Source: Zoroaster sp. YZ-2022
Taxonomy: Eukaryota > Echinodermata > Asteroidea > Forcipulatida > Zoroasteridae
Assembly: GCA_029582265.1 (NCBI GenBank)
Contig: CM055828.1
Location: 13,923,777-13,987,776, forward strand
Length of the DNA stretch: 64,000 nt
Direction: 5' to 3'
Shown here: piece after piece, positions 12,018 through 22,052 of the stretch
How the letters are laid out: each line of letters starts with the position of its first letter
How positions within the stretch are numbered: position 1 is the stretch's first letter
Notes under the pieces: model-generated
What the model saw: the letters and a program-made list of their open reading frames with translations, nothing else
Databases searched by the model: none
What the model was told of the DNA's origin: nothing
Translations under genes and position numbers: made by a program

Positions 12018-12101
12018 TTTGGTTGTCCATTAGTGACTTCATACATGCATCCAAGAAGTATTCATGTATACAAGGATGCAAAATTAGAATGATGTAAACA
12101 T
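12018..12101 (-). other. RNF41: RNF41 5' untranslated part of the coding exon, with splice acceptor
   Basis: On the minus strand TTTGTTTTTCTTTTCAG is a strong acceptor with its AG at 12103-12102. The exon therefore begins at 12101 and runs 84 bp to the ATG, implying at least one upstream non-coding exon at higher coordinates. I could not identify that exon; the flank beyond 12167 is transposon. Confidence 0.65.
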
Positions 12102-12209
12102 CTGAAAAGAAAAACAAAGTTTTGAAAGTTACAGCACAAAGCTTTGTTATTTTTGATTGTACATAAGGGGCCACTCAGAATTATCAATGTTTTTTAATTT
12201 CGATTTTTA

Positions 12210-12720
12210 GGTGTTCGAGCGACAGCGCGAACACCTATTATTTTCTGTTTTTTTTTTTTTTTTTTTTTTTACTTATCCTTCTTCTCAGTTGCTATTGTCC
12301 GGTAACAAAGGCATCCTTGCTAAGCATATACAGCCTTCACATGAACAGAACATAGCAAGCTGACGAAACTGTTGCTGTGACGTCATGGTGATGTCATCAG
12401 GTGTCGAATTACGCTAAATCAAAGTTTAATATTTCAAAAAATTACATCTCATGAACCACAAAAGATATTTTCACAATCTTTGCATCATCTGAAAGATCTT
12501 GAATTATGTGATTTTTCGTACACATACGTGACCCCAATCTGACCTCTCCTTCCGGTTGAAACCGGAAGTTGAATATTTCAAAAAATCATATCTCATGAAC
12601 CACAAAAGATATTTTCACAATCTTTGCATCGCCTTAAAGATCTTGAATTATGTCACATTTCGTACAGACATGACCCAATTTGACCTCTCCTTCCGGTCGA
12701 AAACGGAAGTTTAAGTGAAT
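12210..12720. repeat. TTCCGG/GACGTCAT dispersed repeat, copy 1
   Basis: Opens with a palindrome-like GGTGTTCGAGCGACAGCGCG then AACACC, followed by a long T run, GTGACGTCATGGTGATGTCA and then two tandem sub-copies of a ~120-bp block containing CATGAACCACAAAAGATATT and a TTCCGGT...ACCGGAAG or CGGAAG motif. A related copy lies at 14225-15115. Confidence 0.65.
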
Positions 12721-14224
12721 AGCTATTCAGAAGTACTAATAGTCTGTGGGCTTATCGTCGAAAATTCCCCCATATGCAACTTCGAGTACAATCTTTGAAA
12801 ATTTCATGGATTATTCTTCAAACCATAAAGAATCCAAATCAACTTGATGCCATTTTTTTCTATCACTGGAATGATGTTTTTCAAGGCATTTTTCGAACTA
12901 AAATGTAAACGACGAAACGAAAATTAACGAAAAGCCTACACTTTTTCCAAATTGACGCACCACGCATTTTTCGGAATCCTTCATGTTACCACTGTGCAAT
13001 AGTATTCTCAATTGGTGTCAATTTCAAAGCCGGGACACTGCAATGTGTCACTCCGAAAATCACACACAGTCACTTCGCGCTGTATCCGAAAATCACACAG
13101 TGCAGTGCAGTGCACATCATGTCGCGACGCGTCGGTGCAATCCCATCATTGAACTGTCTTTGTTGCATGGTTTTGTGTCACAGTATCTTTGTAAGTAGAA
13201 CAAATAACATTATTCTTAACAGTCATACACTGTTGGCACGAACAGACATTTGTAGAAAAACCTATTTAGTTTCGTGTTTTGATGCTTGCCAACGAAGTTA
13301 TATTTCGTGTGGTTCCTCAGTGTTGTTGTTTTGCATTGGTCATGAGTATTGTTGGGAAGTCAAGGTACATGACTACCACTGGGCCATGTGGGTTTTCGTA
13401 AGTTTTTCGGTGTCCTGTAATCATTTTTATTTCTAAAAGCTGACGTGAAAGGTGACCTACAATGGCTGTCACAGGAGTTTTTGTTTAAAAGAATTGTTTA
13501 AACATCAGATTTGAGTGAAAAATAAGGGTGTATGCAATCCTAATCAGTGACACTACATCTTTGTTGGTTTGTTTTTCAAATTGTATTTTTCGTACAAGAT
13601 GATATACATGTAGGTCCGTAACTGAGTATATGCGTTGTTTTTTCAGATCCTTTGGTAGCAACTAGCATTAGCAACGCTTTCATGTCTCAATTGCGGGCAA
13701 TCATTTGCCACTGGTTATTGTGACATGACATTTACTTGGTGTTCACAATTACAAATACATCAAAATATAATTGCAAATTACATTATTGCAAATTACATTA
13801 TTTTAGAAAATACAGGTTATGAATGGTAGCTACATGTACATGTATACACCTAGGAATTTGAACGAAGCCAAGTGTGGCTTTTGTGTTCATCCTATTGCAA
13901 GTTGCAAGTATTGGTTCAATAGAAGTTAGAACCGGATTGTCTCTTTGGATAAAAGACATAATTGATGTTTTCCAAAAGGTTGTAATTAATGTATCCGTTT
14001 TGTATGAGTTCATTCGTTCGTTGTGTTTATGTGATTTGTTCCACTAATAAACAGAGCAGAACATTAAGTGTTTCATCTGGTTCTTCAAAAAAGCCAGATG
14101 TGACTGGCTCTGGCAAAACCCTAAACTTGTACCCAATTTTCAAAAGTGACCTCCCAAATTTATTGTGAAAATTAACAATATTCCCAACAACATTTCCGGA
14201 TTTTTCTTTTTCCATTAAAATCTA
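12721..14224. other. Interior of the 4.4-kb element, no recognised gene
   Basis: No protein family or RNA gene was recognised. Two CCGAAAATCACACA motifs occur near 13052-13100. The part at 14090-14145 (GACTGGCTCTGGCAAAACCC, then TACCCAATTTTCAAAAGTGA) matches the hairpin and tandem-repeat region at 55929-56663. Confidence 0.45.
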
Positions 14225-15115
14225 TTTTTTTCTTCTTCTTCTCCTTGATGAGACTTATAGAACAAAAAAAAACATAGTTCCAAAGTTCACAGAGCCTTCA
14301 AACTTGACACATACTTAGACCATAACATACAGTTTCAGGTAAAGTTGTGACGTCACGGTGACGTCATCAGATAGCGAAATACACTAAAATCAAATTTTGA
14401 TATTTCCAAAAATCATATCTCATGAACCACAAAAGATATTTACACAATCTTTGCATCATCTTACAGATCTTGAATTATGTGACATTTCGTACACAAACAT
14501 GACCCCAATCAGACCCCTCTTTTCGGTCAAAACCGGGTATGGTATATAGTGGACGAAATTACTATTGACATGTGACCTTTTAAAAATGTGACTGATAACG
14601 TCATCACCTGTCAGTGTCCTCTTGTGGCAGGTTTAGAAAAATAATAATCTCAAAAATCATAGGAAATTTGAATATGACTTCTGCGAATAAAGTGATAGTG
14701 ACATCTTATATTCTCAAAAAATATGTTTGATGACATCATCAAAGTTCAGAGCGCCCCCTAGTGGCATTTTTAAAAAGGGATTATTTCCAATCTCAGAAAT
14801 TGAACCAAAGCAAGTACTATTTTACTAACGTTATTTTTTCATGATCATGAGGAAGTTTCATTGTGTCATATGACCTTCAAATCACCTGTTCTGACCTTTA
14901 CTTCCGGTCCAAACAGGAAGTCCAAAGTCAACACATTCTAATGCAAAATTGATATATTTTTGAATATGAAATTGATATTGTTATAATAAAAGATGATACA
15001 CCTTTGCAAAATATGATATTGACATCATCGTTGATAATTTGATTGAACCAGAAGTTGACACGAACACCGTGTGTTTGTTCTAACAAACACTTAAGCTCTA
15101 TTTTTGTTCGAAATT
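14225..15115. repeat. TTCCGG/GACGTCAT dispersed repeat, copy 2
   Basis: Shares with copy 1, in order, a T/CTTCTTCTTCT-rich start, GTGACGTCACGGTGACGTCA, CATGAACCACAAAAGATATT and CCTTTACTTCCGGTCC. It ends with GACACGAACACCGTGTGTTT, reminiscent of the GGTGTTCG opening of copy 1. Confidence 0.6.
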
Positions 15116-15255
15116 GTTTTGACCCACCCCAATTTTCGATTTTAAAAATATTGACTGGCTATTCAATATATTCTACTTAGTGAAGGACAAAGTGATGCCC
15201 CAAATAAAGCAGAACCTTTAGATCACTGCTCTCCCAGCTCAGTCCTGACAGAACT

Positions 15256-15719
15256 TTAACCCTAACCCCTTGGGTACATGTATTTTTACTAGAAAGTATC
15301 CTGAATCCACCAAAATCCACCATTTTTGTCACACACAAAATGCTGGTGTCCTGAATCCATCAGAATCCGCCAGTGTAGATATTGGACATATCCTGAATCC
15401 GCCAAAATCCACCACTAAATTTCTGGCGGATTTTGGCGGATTCAGGATACCATGCTCACATGAAAATTTGTATAGTATGTTGCTGCATAGAATCCATCAA
15501 AATCTAACACATTTATACAAGTGTTGGCTGTACATGTACAGTACATGTAACTATAATCCATCAAAATACATCAACCAACATGACCAAGCAGTTAAAAACT
15601 ATTGAAATCCTGAATCCATCAAAGTCCGCCATATGCTCAATGTGGAGATATCCTGAATCCGCCGAAATCCTCCAAAACAGGGGGATGGATTTTGATGGAT
15701 TCAGGGTGGTTAGGGTTAA
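15256..15719. mobile_element. TTAA/CCCTAAC MITE, family B copy 2
   Basis: Ends are TTAACCCTAACCCC and GGTTAGGGTTAA. The interior carries at least nine short units of the type CTGAATCCRYCAAAATCCRCC in both orientations, here with a TCCGCCA/TCCACCA variant instead of the TCCTCCA of copies 1 and 4. Confidence 0.75.
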
Positions 15720-16611
15720 AGAATTCCCTGAAAATCCATTTTTCCCCCTTGCTTCAGGCAGGGCTTCCTCATTCAAGGAATGTTTAAGGAAACTCCACAA
15801 GAATTTATGGGCCAATAAACAAGGATTAAAAAGGGGAAAAAAATGCAAAGTTGCCAAACAATCCCAAAATGTCTCGTTCAATGTGACTTTTTGTTGGCAG
15901 ACAGGATGCACAGACGAAACGTTTGTATGGTGAACGTGGATTTCTCAAGATCAACTTTTGCTGCATCCAAAAATGTTGCAGATCTGGCGGTATCTCGCAC
16001 ATGACATGCATGATGGCAGCCATGTTTATCTCAACGATCGAACATGTTACTCAGTGCTACACTGTACTGGTAGTCTTCAATTCAAGTCAGTAAACGGTCC
16101 TGTTTTGACCGTTGGTGTGACTGTTTATCGGCTTGGCGCTGCGCAGCGCTGAGCGTGTCATATACTGGGATTATTCATCACTCATTGAGGATCAGAATCC
16201 CTCTGACGTACCGCGTTGTACTTATCGGCCTGTGTTGTACTGACAAATCTCGACCAATTACTGACTTGAAATCAAGTCTACTTCACTGGTTATAAATGCT
16301 AATAACCAACATCGTCCCCATTTGCTTGATCTCCCCATCTATCTACCATTGGAACGAGGTAGACTATGGGACAAGGTTGACCGACAACGGAACGGCAACG
16401 ACGATTGGAAAGACTGCCGTGTCGGGTAATTTTTTCTCTGTTTTTTGTTTTTAAATTGAAAATTAAATTTCGATTTTCAATTATTTTCTTTGACCCACCC
16501 ACCCACATTTAAAAAAAAATCGAAATTTTAAAACATTGATAATTCTGAGTGGCCCCAAACTTGGTATAATCCACATGCTTGGCTTAATGTTTAGCATTGG
16601 CTTGGGACTGT

Positions 16612-16750
16612 CATAAGACATCTCAACCCTTGTGACAACTCAACCTTTGTGACAACTCGACCCTTGTGACAACTCGACCCACAAAAAACTCGACCCACGA
16701 GACAACTCGACCCTTTATGTGACAACTCAACCATTGTGACAACTGGACCA
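16612..16750. repeat. CTCGACC / TTGTGACAA short-unit repeat, copy 2
   Basis: About eight CTCGACC or CTCAACC units separated by CTTGTGACAA-type spacers, led in by CATAAGACATCTCAACC as at copies 1 and 3. Confidence 0.75.
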
Positions 16751-17056
16751 CCTTTTTTGCTCACGCTGCGGGAAGGATTGATGCAGACGATAGAATGCGG
16801 CACAACTTAGTATGAATTTGAATTTGAATCTTTTTGCTGAATGAGTCAGGTATTAACTTGAATGAAAAAGGGTTGAAATTCACCAGAAAGGGACACATGT
16901 CCAACGCACAGGCCAAATAGTGGTTATTTTGATGGCATTTTCCAAAAAATTTCTTTTTTTTTCATCGTCTCATTACACATTTTTCAACATAAGAAGCGTG
17001 CCGTGGTTTTATCAGTAAATAATGTCCCAGTCATTTAGGCGCTACTGTTAACATTA

Positions 17057-17093
17057 AACCATGGAGGAAGGAAGACTTCCTTCCTCCATGGTT
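17057..17093. repeat. CCATGGAGG micro-palindrome, copy 2
   Basis: A perfect 37-bp palindrome: AACCATGGAGGAAGGAAG, a single central A, then its exact complement. Confidence 0.9.
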
Positions 17094-17315
17094 AAACCAA
17101 GCTTAATAGTTATGTCATAGTTCTTTTTCAGTTGTCTTAACCCCCTTGGGACTTGCCCTTGCGTCGGATGAGTGAATACTGCACATGAAAATCAGGGTTT
17201 GAAATCGGAAAACAAACAAGGCCTAATCGTTGGGGGTTTTTTTTTTGGTTTTTTTTTTTTGTGCAGGTGGGGCTAGGGCCAAGGATACGGAGGGATGTCC
17301 TGTGACTGGCGCTAG

Positions 17316-17317
<2 letters not shown>

Positions 17318-17349
<32 letters not shown>

Positions 17350-17406
17350 GTGTGGACTTATATAGCGCACATATCCACCAACTGAGTGGTACTCAAGGCG
17401 CATTAT
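17318..17406 (-). mobile_element. 5'-truncated tRNA-derived SINE, copy 1
   Basis: Contains the SINE body GTGTGGACTTATATAGCGCA, then ATCCACCAACTGAGTGG and CTCAAGGCGCATT, matching 58957-59040. The (TAA)n run at 17318-17349 is the 3' tail, so the element reads on the minus strand. The tRNA-like head is absent. Confidence 0.7.
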
Positions 17407-17463
17407 ATTATTACCCCTGCTCATAAGGCTCATAAGGCTCATAAATCATTCCTGAAACCATCT

Positions 17464-17550
17464 CAGCTCAGCTATAGGTCAGCTATAGGTCAGCTACAGG
17501 TCAGCTATAGCTCAGCTATAGGTCAGCTATATCTCAGCTATAGGTCTAAC
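17464..17550. repeat. GTCAGCTATAG 10-11 bp tandem repeat
   Basis: About eight units of the form CAGCTATAGGT with minor changes. Just upstream are three GCTCATAAG units (17420-17445). Confidence 0.85.
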
Positions 17551-18323
17551 GTTAGAGATCTGCTAAAACTTACGTTAGGCATGATTGATATGGATTGATG
17601 TGCACGATCGTAAGGTTTGAAGCAACTGCCGAAAAAGCATACAAAAATACAGGGATACAAAATGAGGCATCTGTTTGGCGCAGCTTTTGTGATGTCAATA
17701 ATATTTTGTTTGTCCACGCGGCACGCAGTGGCGCTGTTGCGCCCACAGACATCCCACAATTCCTTGCAGCTGCTATTTGCGATAAGGCTTATTGTTGCTA
17801 TCTTAGTTGCCACAACGTTATGGAATTTAACTTGTTTGCGTACAGCATGCACTTCATTTCATTATAAAATAATAACATCATCAACATTCCATCATCATCA
17901 TCATCATCATCATGGACAATTTCTGTGACAAGAAACAAAATATATTAATTAAAATAATTACGAAATCAACAAATAAAATACTACCTTTTTAGTAATTCAC
18001 GTCGCCAAAAAGAACATGTATCATGACATGTCAGTTCGATCATCCATGGTTCGATTGAGGTGGGTGGCCGGTGCAGTAATTCTTGCTCGTCGAGCGAGGG
18101 CGCCGTACTGATTATAACTTTTTTGATAGATCTATGCATCGCCCGTTCCAGTGTTCATTAGAAAAACGGAAACAAACGCTTTGAAATGTGAAATTTCACA
18201 AATAGTACTCAATTGAGAATTTCACATGGTGTCACCGCAAACACTCTTTATCCACAAAATAGTTGTCAGATCCTTAGCTATAATAAAAGTGACAAATTAA
18301 ATTATGACGGGCTCTATCCTGTC
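17551..18323. other. Gene-free stretch with (CAT)n and a Penelope-end-like motif
   Basis: No exon was recognised. A CAT microsatellite lies at 17890-17913. TTTCACATGGTGTCACCGCA near 18221-18240 closely matches the 3' region of the Penelope-like element at 56824-56860 on the minus strand and may be a remnant of another copy. Confidence 0.4.
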
Positions 18324-19092
18324 CAGTGGCGACGCCAGCAGCTAAGCGCAGTGGGGGGAATTATTGGGGTGAGGGAAGCTTACATTGGGGAAAATATAGG
18401 GTATTCTTTAAATTGCTGATTGGCAGTGAAAAAAACCATGAACTTACCAAGACATCAGGCTTTATTCCAGTGGAATTCTGGTATTTGGGAACAGATAATA
18501 ACAATGACTTGGCCGAGATGCAAAGGCCACAAGTATATTTATGTAATTTCGCTGTTCACAGCGACAACTTAATTTTTACATAATAATATTCTTAAAAAAA
18601 TAGGAGACTGTGAACAGAACTCCGAGGACTAGGTCTTTGCATGCATGTTCATAATAATCATGCATCAGGGCGGCAGTGGTATGGTAGTTGGGGTTGGGGC
18701 ACCGGCCCTTGGGGGAAACTATGGGGGATTAACTGGGGAAATCGACCACCCCATTTTCCCGGCAATTGGCGTCAACGATTGGTTTTGAGTTGAAGTCAAT
18801 TGATGGAGTGAGAGGGGGACAGTATATCAATCATTTCCCCCAGTCCCCCACTATTTTGATATCCTATAAAATAATAATGCCCCAACCTACCGAGAATTAT
18901 AAGGAGTATCATGCTACAGTTTACCGATAAAACGTAAAAGAAATCGTCATAAAGCGGTCAGAACGCACTACTGATACTGATACCGGTATCCGTAAGGCAG
19001 TCCATTTTTACCGAGGTGGAGTAATTTGATGAAAATAAGGACTATTAATATGCTTTGTTAGTAATCTAGTTTACTAGAGGTCGAGGATACAC

Positions 19093-19222
19093 AAGGGCGG
19101 ATCCAGGGTTGCCAAGGGTGCGATCATGGCCCAAAACCCTTTTTTCCCAAAGCCCCCCCCCCCCGCAGTGAATAGCCCCATGCGTTTGGCCTCCAGAATT
19201 TGTTGGTTCTAGATCCGCCCTT
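19093..19222. mobile_element. Short element with AAGGGCGGATC inverted ends
   Basis: AAGGGCGGATCCAGG at the left is the inverted match of CTAGATCCGCCCTT at the right, one mismatch within 14 bp. The interior is only ~100 bp and includes a C-rich run. No convincing target duplication. Confidence 0.45.
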
Positions 19223-20079
19223 GGTGGTGGATGGGTGGATGAGGCCCTCCCCTCCCACTCGGTTCGAGCTGGAAATTTAGATTTTTATTATTTTTAATTG
19301 TTTGTTTTTTACTGCAATAAAATAAATATATACCTCGTAGATACTGATGTCTAAAAGCGGGGTGGGTTGTGCGACCCAGAGTGCCCATATTGGCCACATC
19401 CTGGATCCGACACTATACCTGCATGTCTGCCCCCCTCGACTAAAATAAGTAGCGATCAACGCCCATGCTTCGTTACATCATTCCCCTCCCTCCCTTCCCC
19501 CACTTTTTGACACGGATTATATACGCCACTGCTCCGTATATCCTTGGCCGGCGCGGCCCTTACAAAAAGTGGCGTTTTTGAACTTTTTTTGAACTTTTGA
19601 TCTGCATTATAAATCTCGGTGATGAGGTGCTCTTATCCAAGCAGACAATTACTGTGCCATTCAATCCACTATAGGAGCCTACATACAAATGTATCATTCA
19701 TAATTATATCGATAAAGTATTGTGTACACTCAACAATATAATAATTTCACGAATGTGAATGCTCCTAACTTCGTGGATTTTATGGCAAAGTTGTCTGAGT
19801 TGAATAAGTATACCTCATCACCGAGTTTTATTGTGCCGTAAGTAGCAGATCAAAAGTTTTAAAAATCACCACTTTTTTGCACAAGGGCCAACGGATACGG
19901 ATGGATGTTCTATAGAATGGGGCTAGGCCGCGGAAGAGTCTTTTGAACATTTTTTGCAATTATTGCCGGAATTAAGGGACGCATGTCCGACGCACGGATA
20001 ATATTGGGTAATGTTTCCCCTGCATGGACGAACGTTCAGGTAATTTATAAAATAATACCATTGTGAAAAACACTTAGGC

Positions 20080-20085
20080 CTTATA
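20080..20085. repeat. Target site duplication CTTATA, left
   Basis: CTTATA directly abuts the inverted terminus beginning TACGGAAGCG at 20086 and is repeated exactly at 28522-28527 beyond the opposite terminus. Confidence 0.8.
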
Positions 20086-20130
20086 TACGGAAGCGCATTG
20101 CTGCCAATTGAATGGTAAATTTTTTGTTTA

Positions 20131-20320
20131 AGTCGTTCGAACGAGATAATAAGTCGTTCGAACGAGATAGTCAGTCGTTCGAACGACATAGTAAGTCGTT
20201 CGAACGACTTATTATCTCGTTCGAACGACTTATTATCTCGTTCGAACGACATAGTAAGTCGTTCGAACGACATACTATTACTAAGTCGTTCGAACGAAAG
20301 TCGTTCGAACGAGATAAATT
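20131..20320. repeat. Left array of TCGTTCGAACGA palindromes (9 copies)
   Basis: Nine TTCGAA-centred 12-14 bp palindromes (GTCGTTCGAACGAC or close) are spaced mostly 23-24 bp centre to centre, with AT spacers such as TTATTATC, ATAATAA and ATAGTAA that are themselves partly inverted copies of each other. Confidence 0.95.
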
Positions 20321-20348
20321 CGTACAACTCGATACATGCTTTCAATTC

Positions 20349-21207
20349 ATGTTGTACTCATCGAGTTTAGTTATGGGGCAATTGGTGACACTTGTGAAAT
20401 TCTACTTTCGATTGGGTTTAAATCATCGTGAAATACTACACTGCTTGGAAGCTTGGCTCAACTAAATGGAATAGTAATAAGTCTCCGGAGTTTGAGACGG
20501 ATTCTGTCGAGAGCGCAATTATTTCGGAGGAAGAATCAGTCGGATGTTTTGGACGTGGCGCTTCTTGATGGCAGAGATGGATACATATGGACAGCTTCAT
20601 GGATATAAAATGATGCACTTAAAATGTACCCAAAATGGACTGGTTGTTAGCCAAAACACCGTGAGGTTATTGCTTCATATTATTGATCCTGAAGGACTCG
20701 TGTTAAGAAAACGTAATCGATTAAAGAGGAGGACATACCGTAATTCTGGACCTGATTACATGTGGCATGTAGACTCATAATTATGATAAACTAAAACCGT
20801 ACGGGATCTGTATGAACGGTGCAGGCAAGTAATCTGGAGTGGAGGCGTACACTACTAACAGTGATCCAAAAATTGTGGCCATCTATTACATTAACGCTGT
20901 TAACATGAGGAAGGGTTGCCCGAAAATCATGCGAGCAGACCGAGGGACAGAAAATGCATATATATCGAACAAATGCATAAGTTCTTGAGATATGATCACC
21001 CCGACGAATTGGCTCACCGCAGTTTTCGGTACGGGGCGGATCGAGCAACCATAATCAGAGAATTGAGTGGTGGTGTTTTTTTTTAAAAGCAAACAGTGTG
21101 GCCAATTCTGGATGAATCTCTTCCAAACCCTCAAAGACGATGGTAGCTTCACAGGTGACTTCCTTGACAAGAATCTGATACAATTCTGCTTTCTACAGAT
21201 GATACAG
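20349..21207 (+). pseudogene. Broken rve-type transposase, exon 1
   Basis: Translated pieces follow the order of the animal integrase-core transposase family. They are KFYFRLGLNHREILHCLE near 20392, ISLRSLRRIL near 20480, GQLHGYKMMHLKCTQNGLVV near 20590, a basic RKRNRLKRR stretch, and then the catalytic core. All three acidic residues are still recognisable: WHVDS (about 20765-20780), RADRGTEN (20932-20955) and RIEQ (about 21037-21048). The segment ends FLDKNLIQFCFLQMIQ. Frameshifts near 20450 and 20565, stops after WHVDS and near 20810 and 20985, and a lost stretch after ICMNGA make it non-functional. It ends at ACAG followed by GTGAGG at 21208, a good splice donor, and the frame resumes exactly at 26794. 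Confidence 0.85.
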
Positions 21208-21938
21208 GTGAGGAATATAGTACCTTACATGTGAACTTAGTTTATAATCCCGACTTGACTCTCCCCCAGCGAATGGCAGTATCATTATTAAAACCTTCAT
21301 CTTGATTTTATGCAAAATCACCGTGGTGCACCCATACCATCGGGGGCCTCCATTCCTTTTATGGAATTAATCTCGTAAAATGTGGGGCCACGATGGAAAG
21401 GGGAACACACTGCCAAAAAAGGAACACAAAACGTTATTGGAAATTTGTACAAATTGCGAGAAAAACATGGAACGTGCTACCCTTTTCCCCTCCCACGATG
21501 ACCCGTGTGTATACAAGCAAAAGTGTACATGATGCAGGACAAGACATCCCAACCAGGGGATACAGCTATAAAATAATCCAGGGTTCGACCTTAGCGGTCA
21601 CCCGCTCGCCAAGCGAGTGAAAACGGCGGCGGGCGAGTCAAAACCCTTCCTTCAGTAGCCCGCTGGGCGAGTCAAAATATTGTCACCGATTGGCCTATGT
21701 CAGCCCTGAAATTACACGACGGCATCGACGGCAATTGCCGTCAATGCCCTCACCCTCTGCCGTGATGCCCTTTAAAAATGCCACTAGTTTCACGGCAACG
21801 AGTTGCTGTGCTTTTTCCCTGCATTGTCGTTGTGCCCACTTGTTTACACATAGTACGTACATGTACATTCTCACGGAAAAAAATATATCGCCGCCACGCT
21901 CGATTGCGCGACCGGTGGATGCGTTGCTAAGATCAAGA

Positions 21939-22052
21939 CCAAGTTCACGCAACGACCATTTGGGAACAAAATAGTCAAAATTACCTGGTACTCATGACCA
22001 AAATTATATAGCGGTTACCAGGCAATATCGGCCGCTTGGTCGTTGTACGAAC
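21939..22052. mobile_element. Small inverted-repeat element, copy 2 (left part, split)
   Basis: Related to 10110-10228. Its left end CCAAGTTCACGCAACGACCA is the complement of TGGTCGTTGTACGAACTTGG, formed when 22033-22052 is joined to 25424-25428 across the foldback insertion. The element was thus complete before the foldback inserted near its right end. Confidence 0.65.
22045..22052. repeat. Target site duplication GTACGAAC, left
   Basis: GTACGAAC immediately precedes the foldback terminus ACCAGACTG and is repeated at 25416-25423 after the other terminus. Confidence 0.9.

Larger units (their letters stand above)
12167..16556. mobile_element. 4.4-kb composite element with ~40-bp terminal inverted repeats
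   Basis: The left end GGGGCCACTCAGAATTATCA, continuing ATGTTTT and AATTTCGATTTTT, recurs inverted at 16514-16556 with few changes. The interior holds two related dispersed-repeat copies (12210-12720, 14225-15115) and a family B MITE (15256-15719). I see no transposase-like frame. No obvious target duplication flanks it. It sits about 65 bp from the RNF41 splice acceptor, inside that gene's presumed first intron. Confidence 0.6.
18324..20085. other. Region with scattered transposon ends, no gene
   Basis: A hAT-like start CAGTGGCGACGCC (18324) and hAT-like end TATACGCCACTG (19531) occur without matching target duplications. The region also holds poly-G/C tracts typical of hAT subterminal parts and the short element at 19093-19222. 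Confidence 0.35.

Noticed and set aside
17595..17867. 90-residue plus-strand frame
   Set aside because: No family resemblance, overlapping frames on the other strand are equally long, and the region borders minisatellites.
18324..19531. A single hAT element from CAGTGGCG to CGCCACTG
   Set aside because: The ends look hAT-like, but the flanking 8-mers (ATCCTGTC and CTCCGTAT) do not match, so the two ends may come from different elements.
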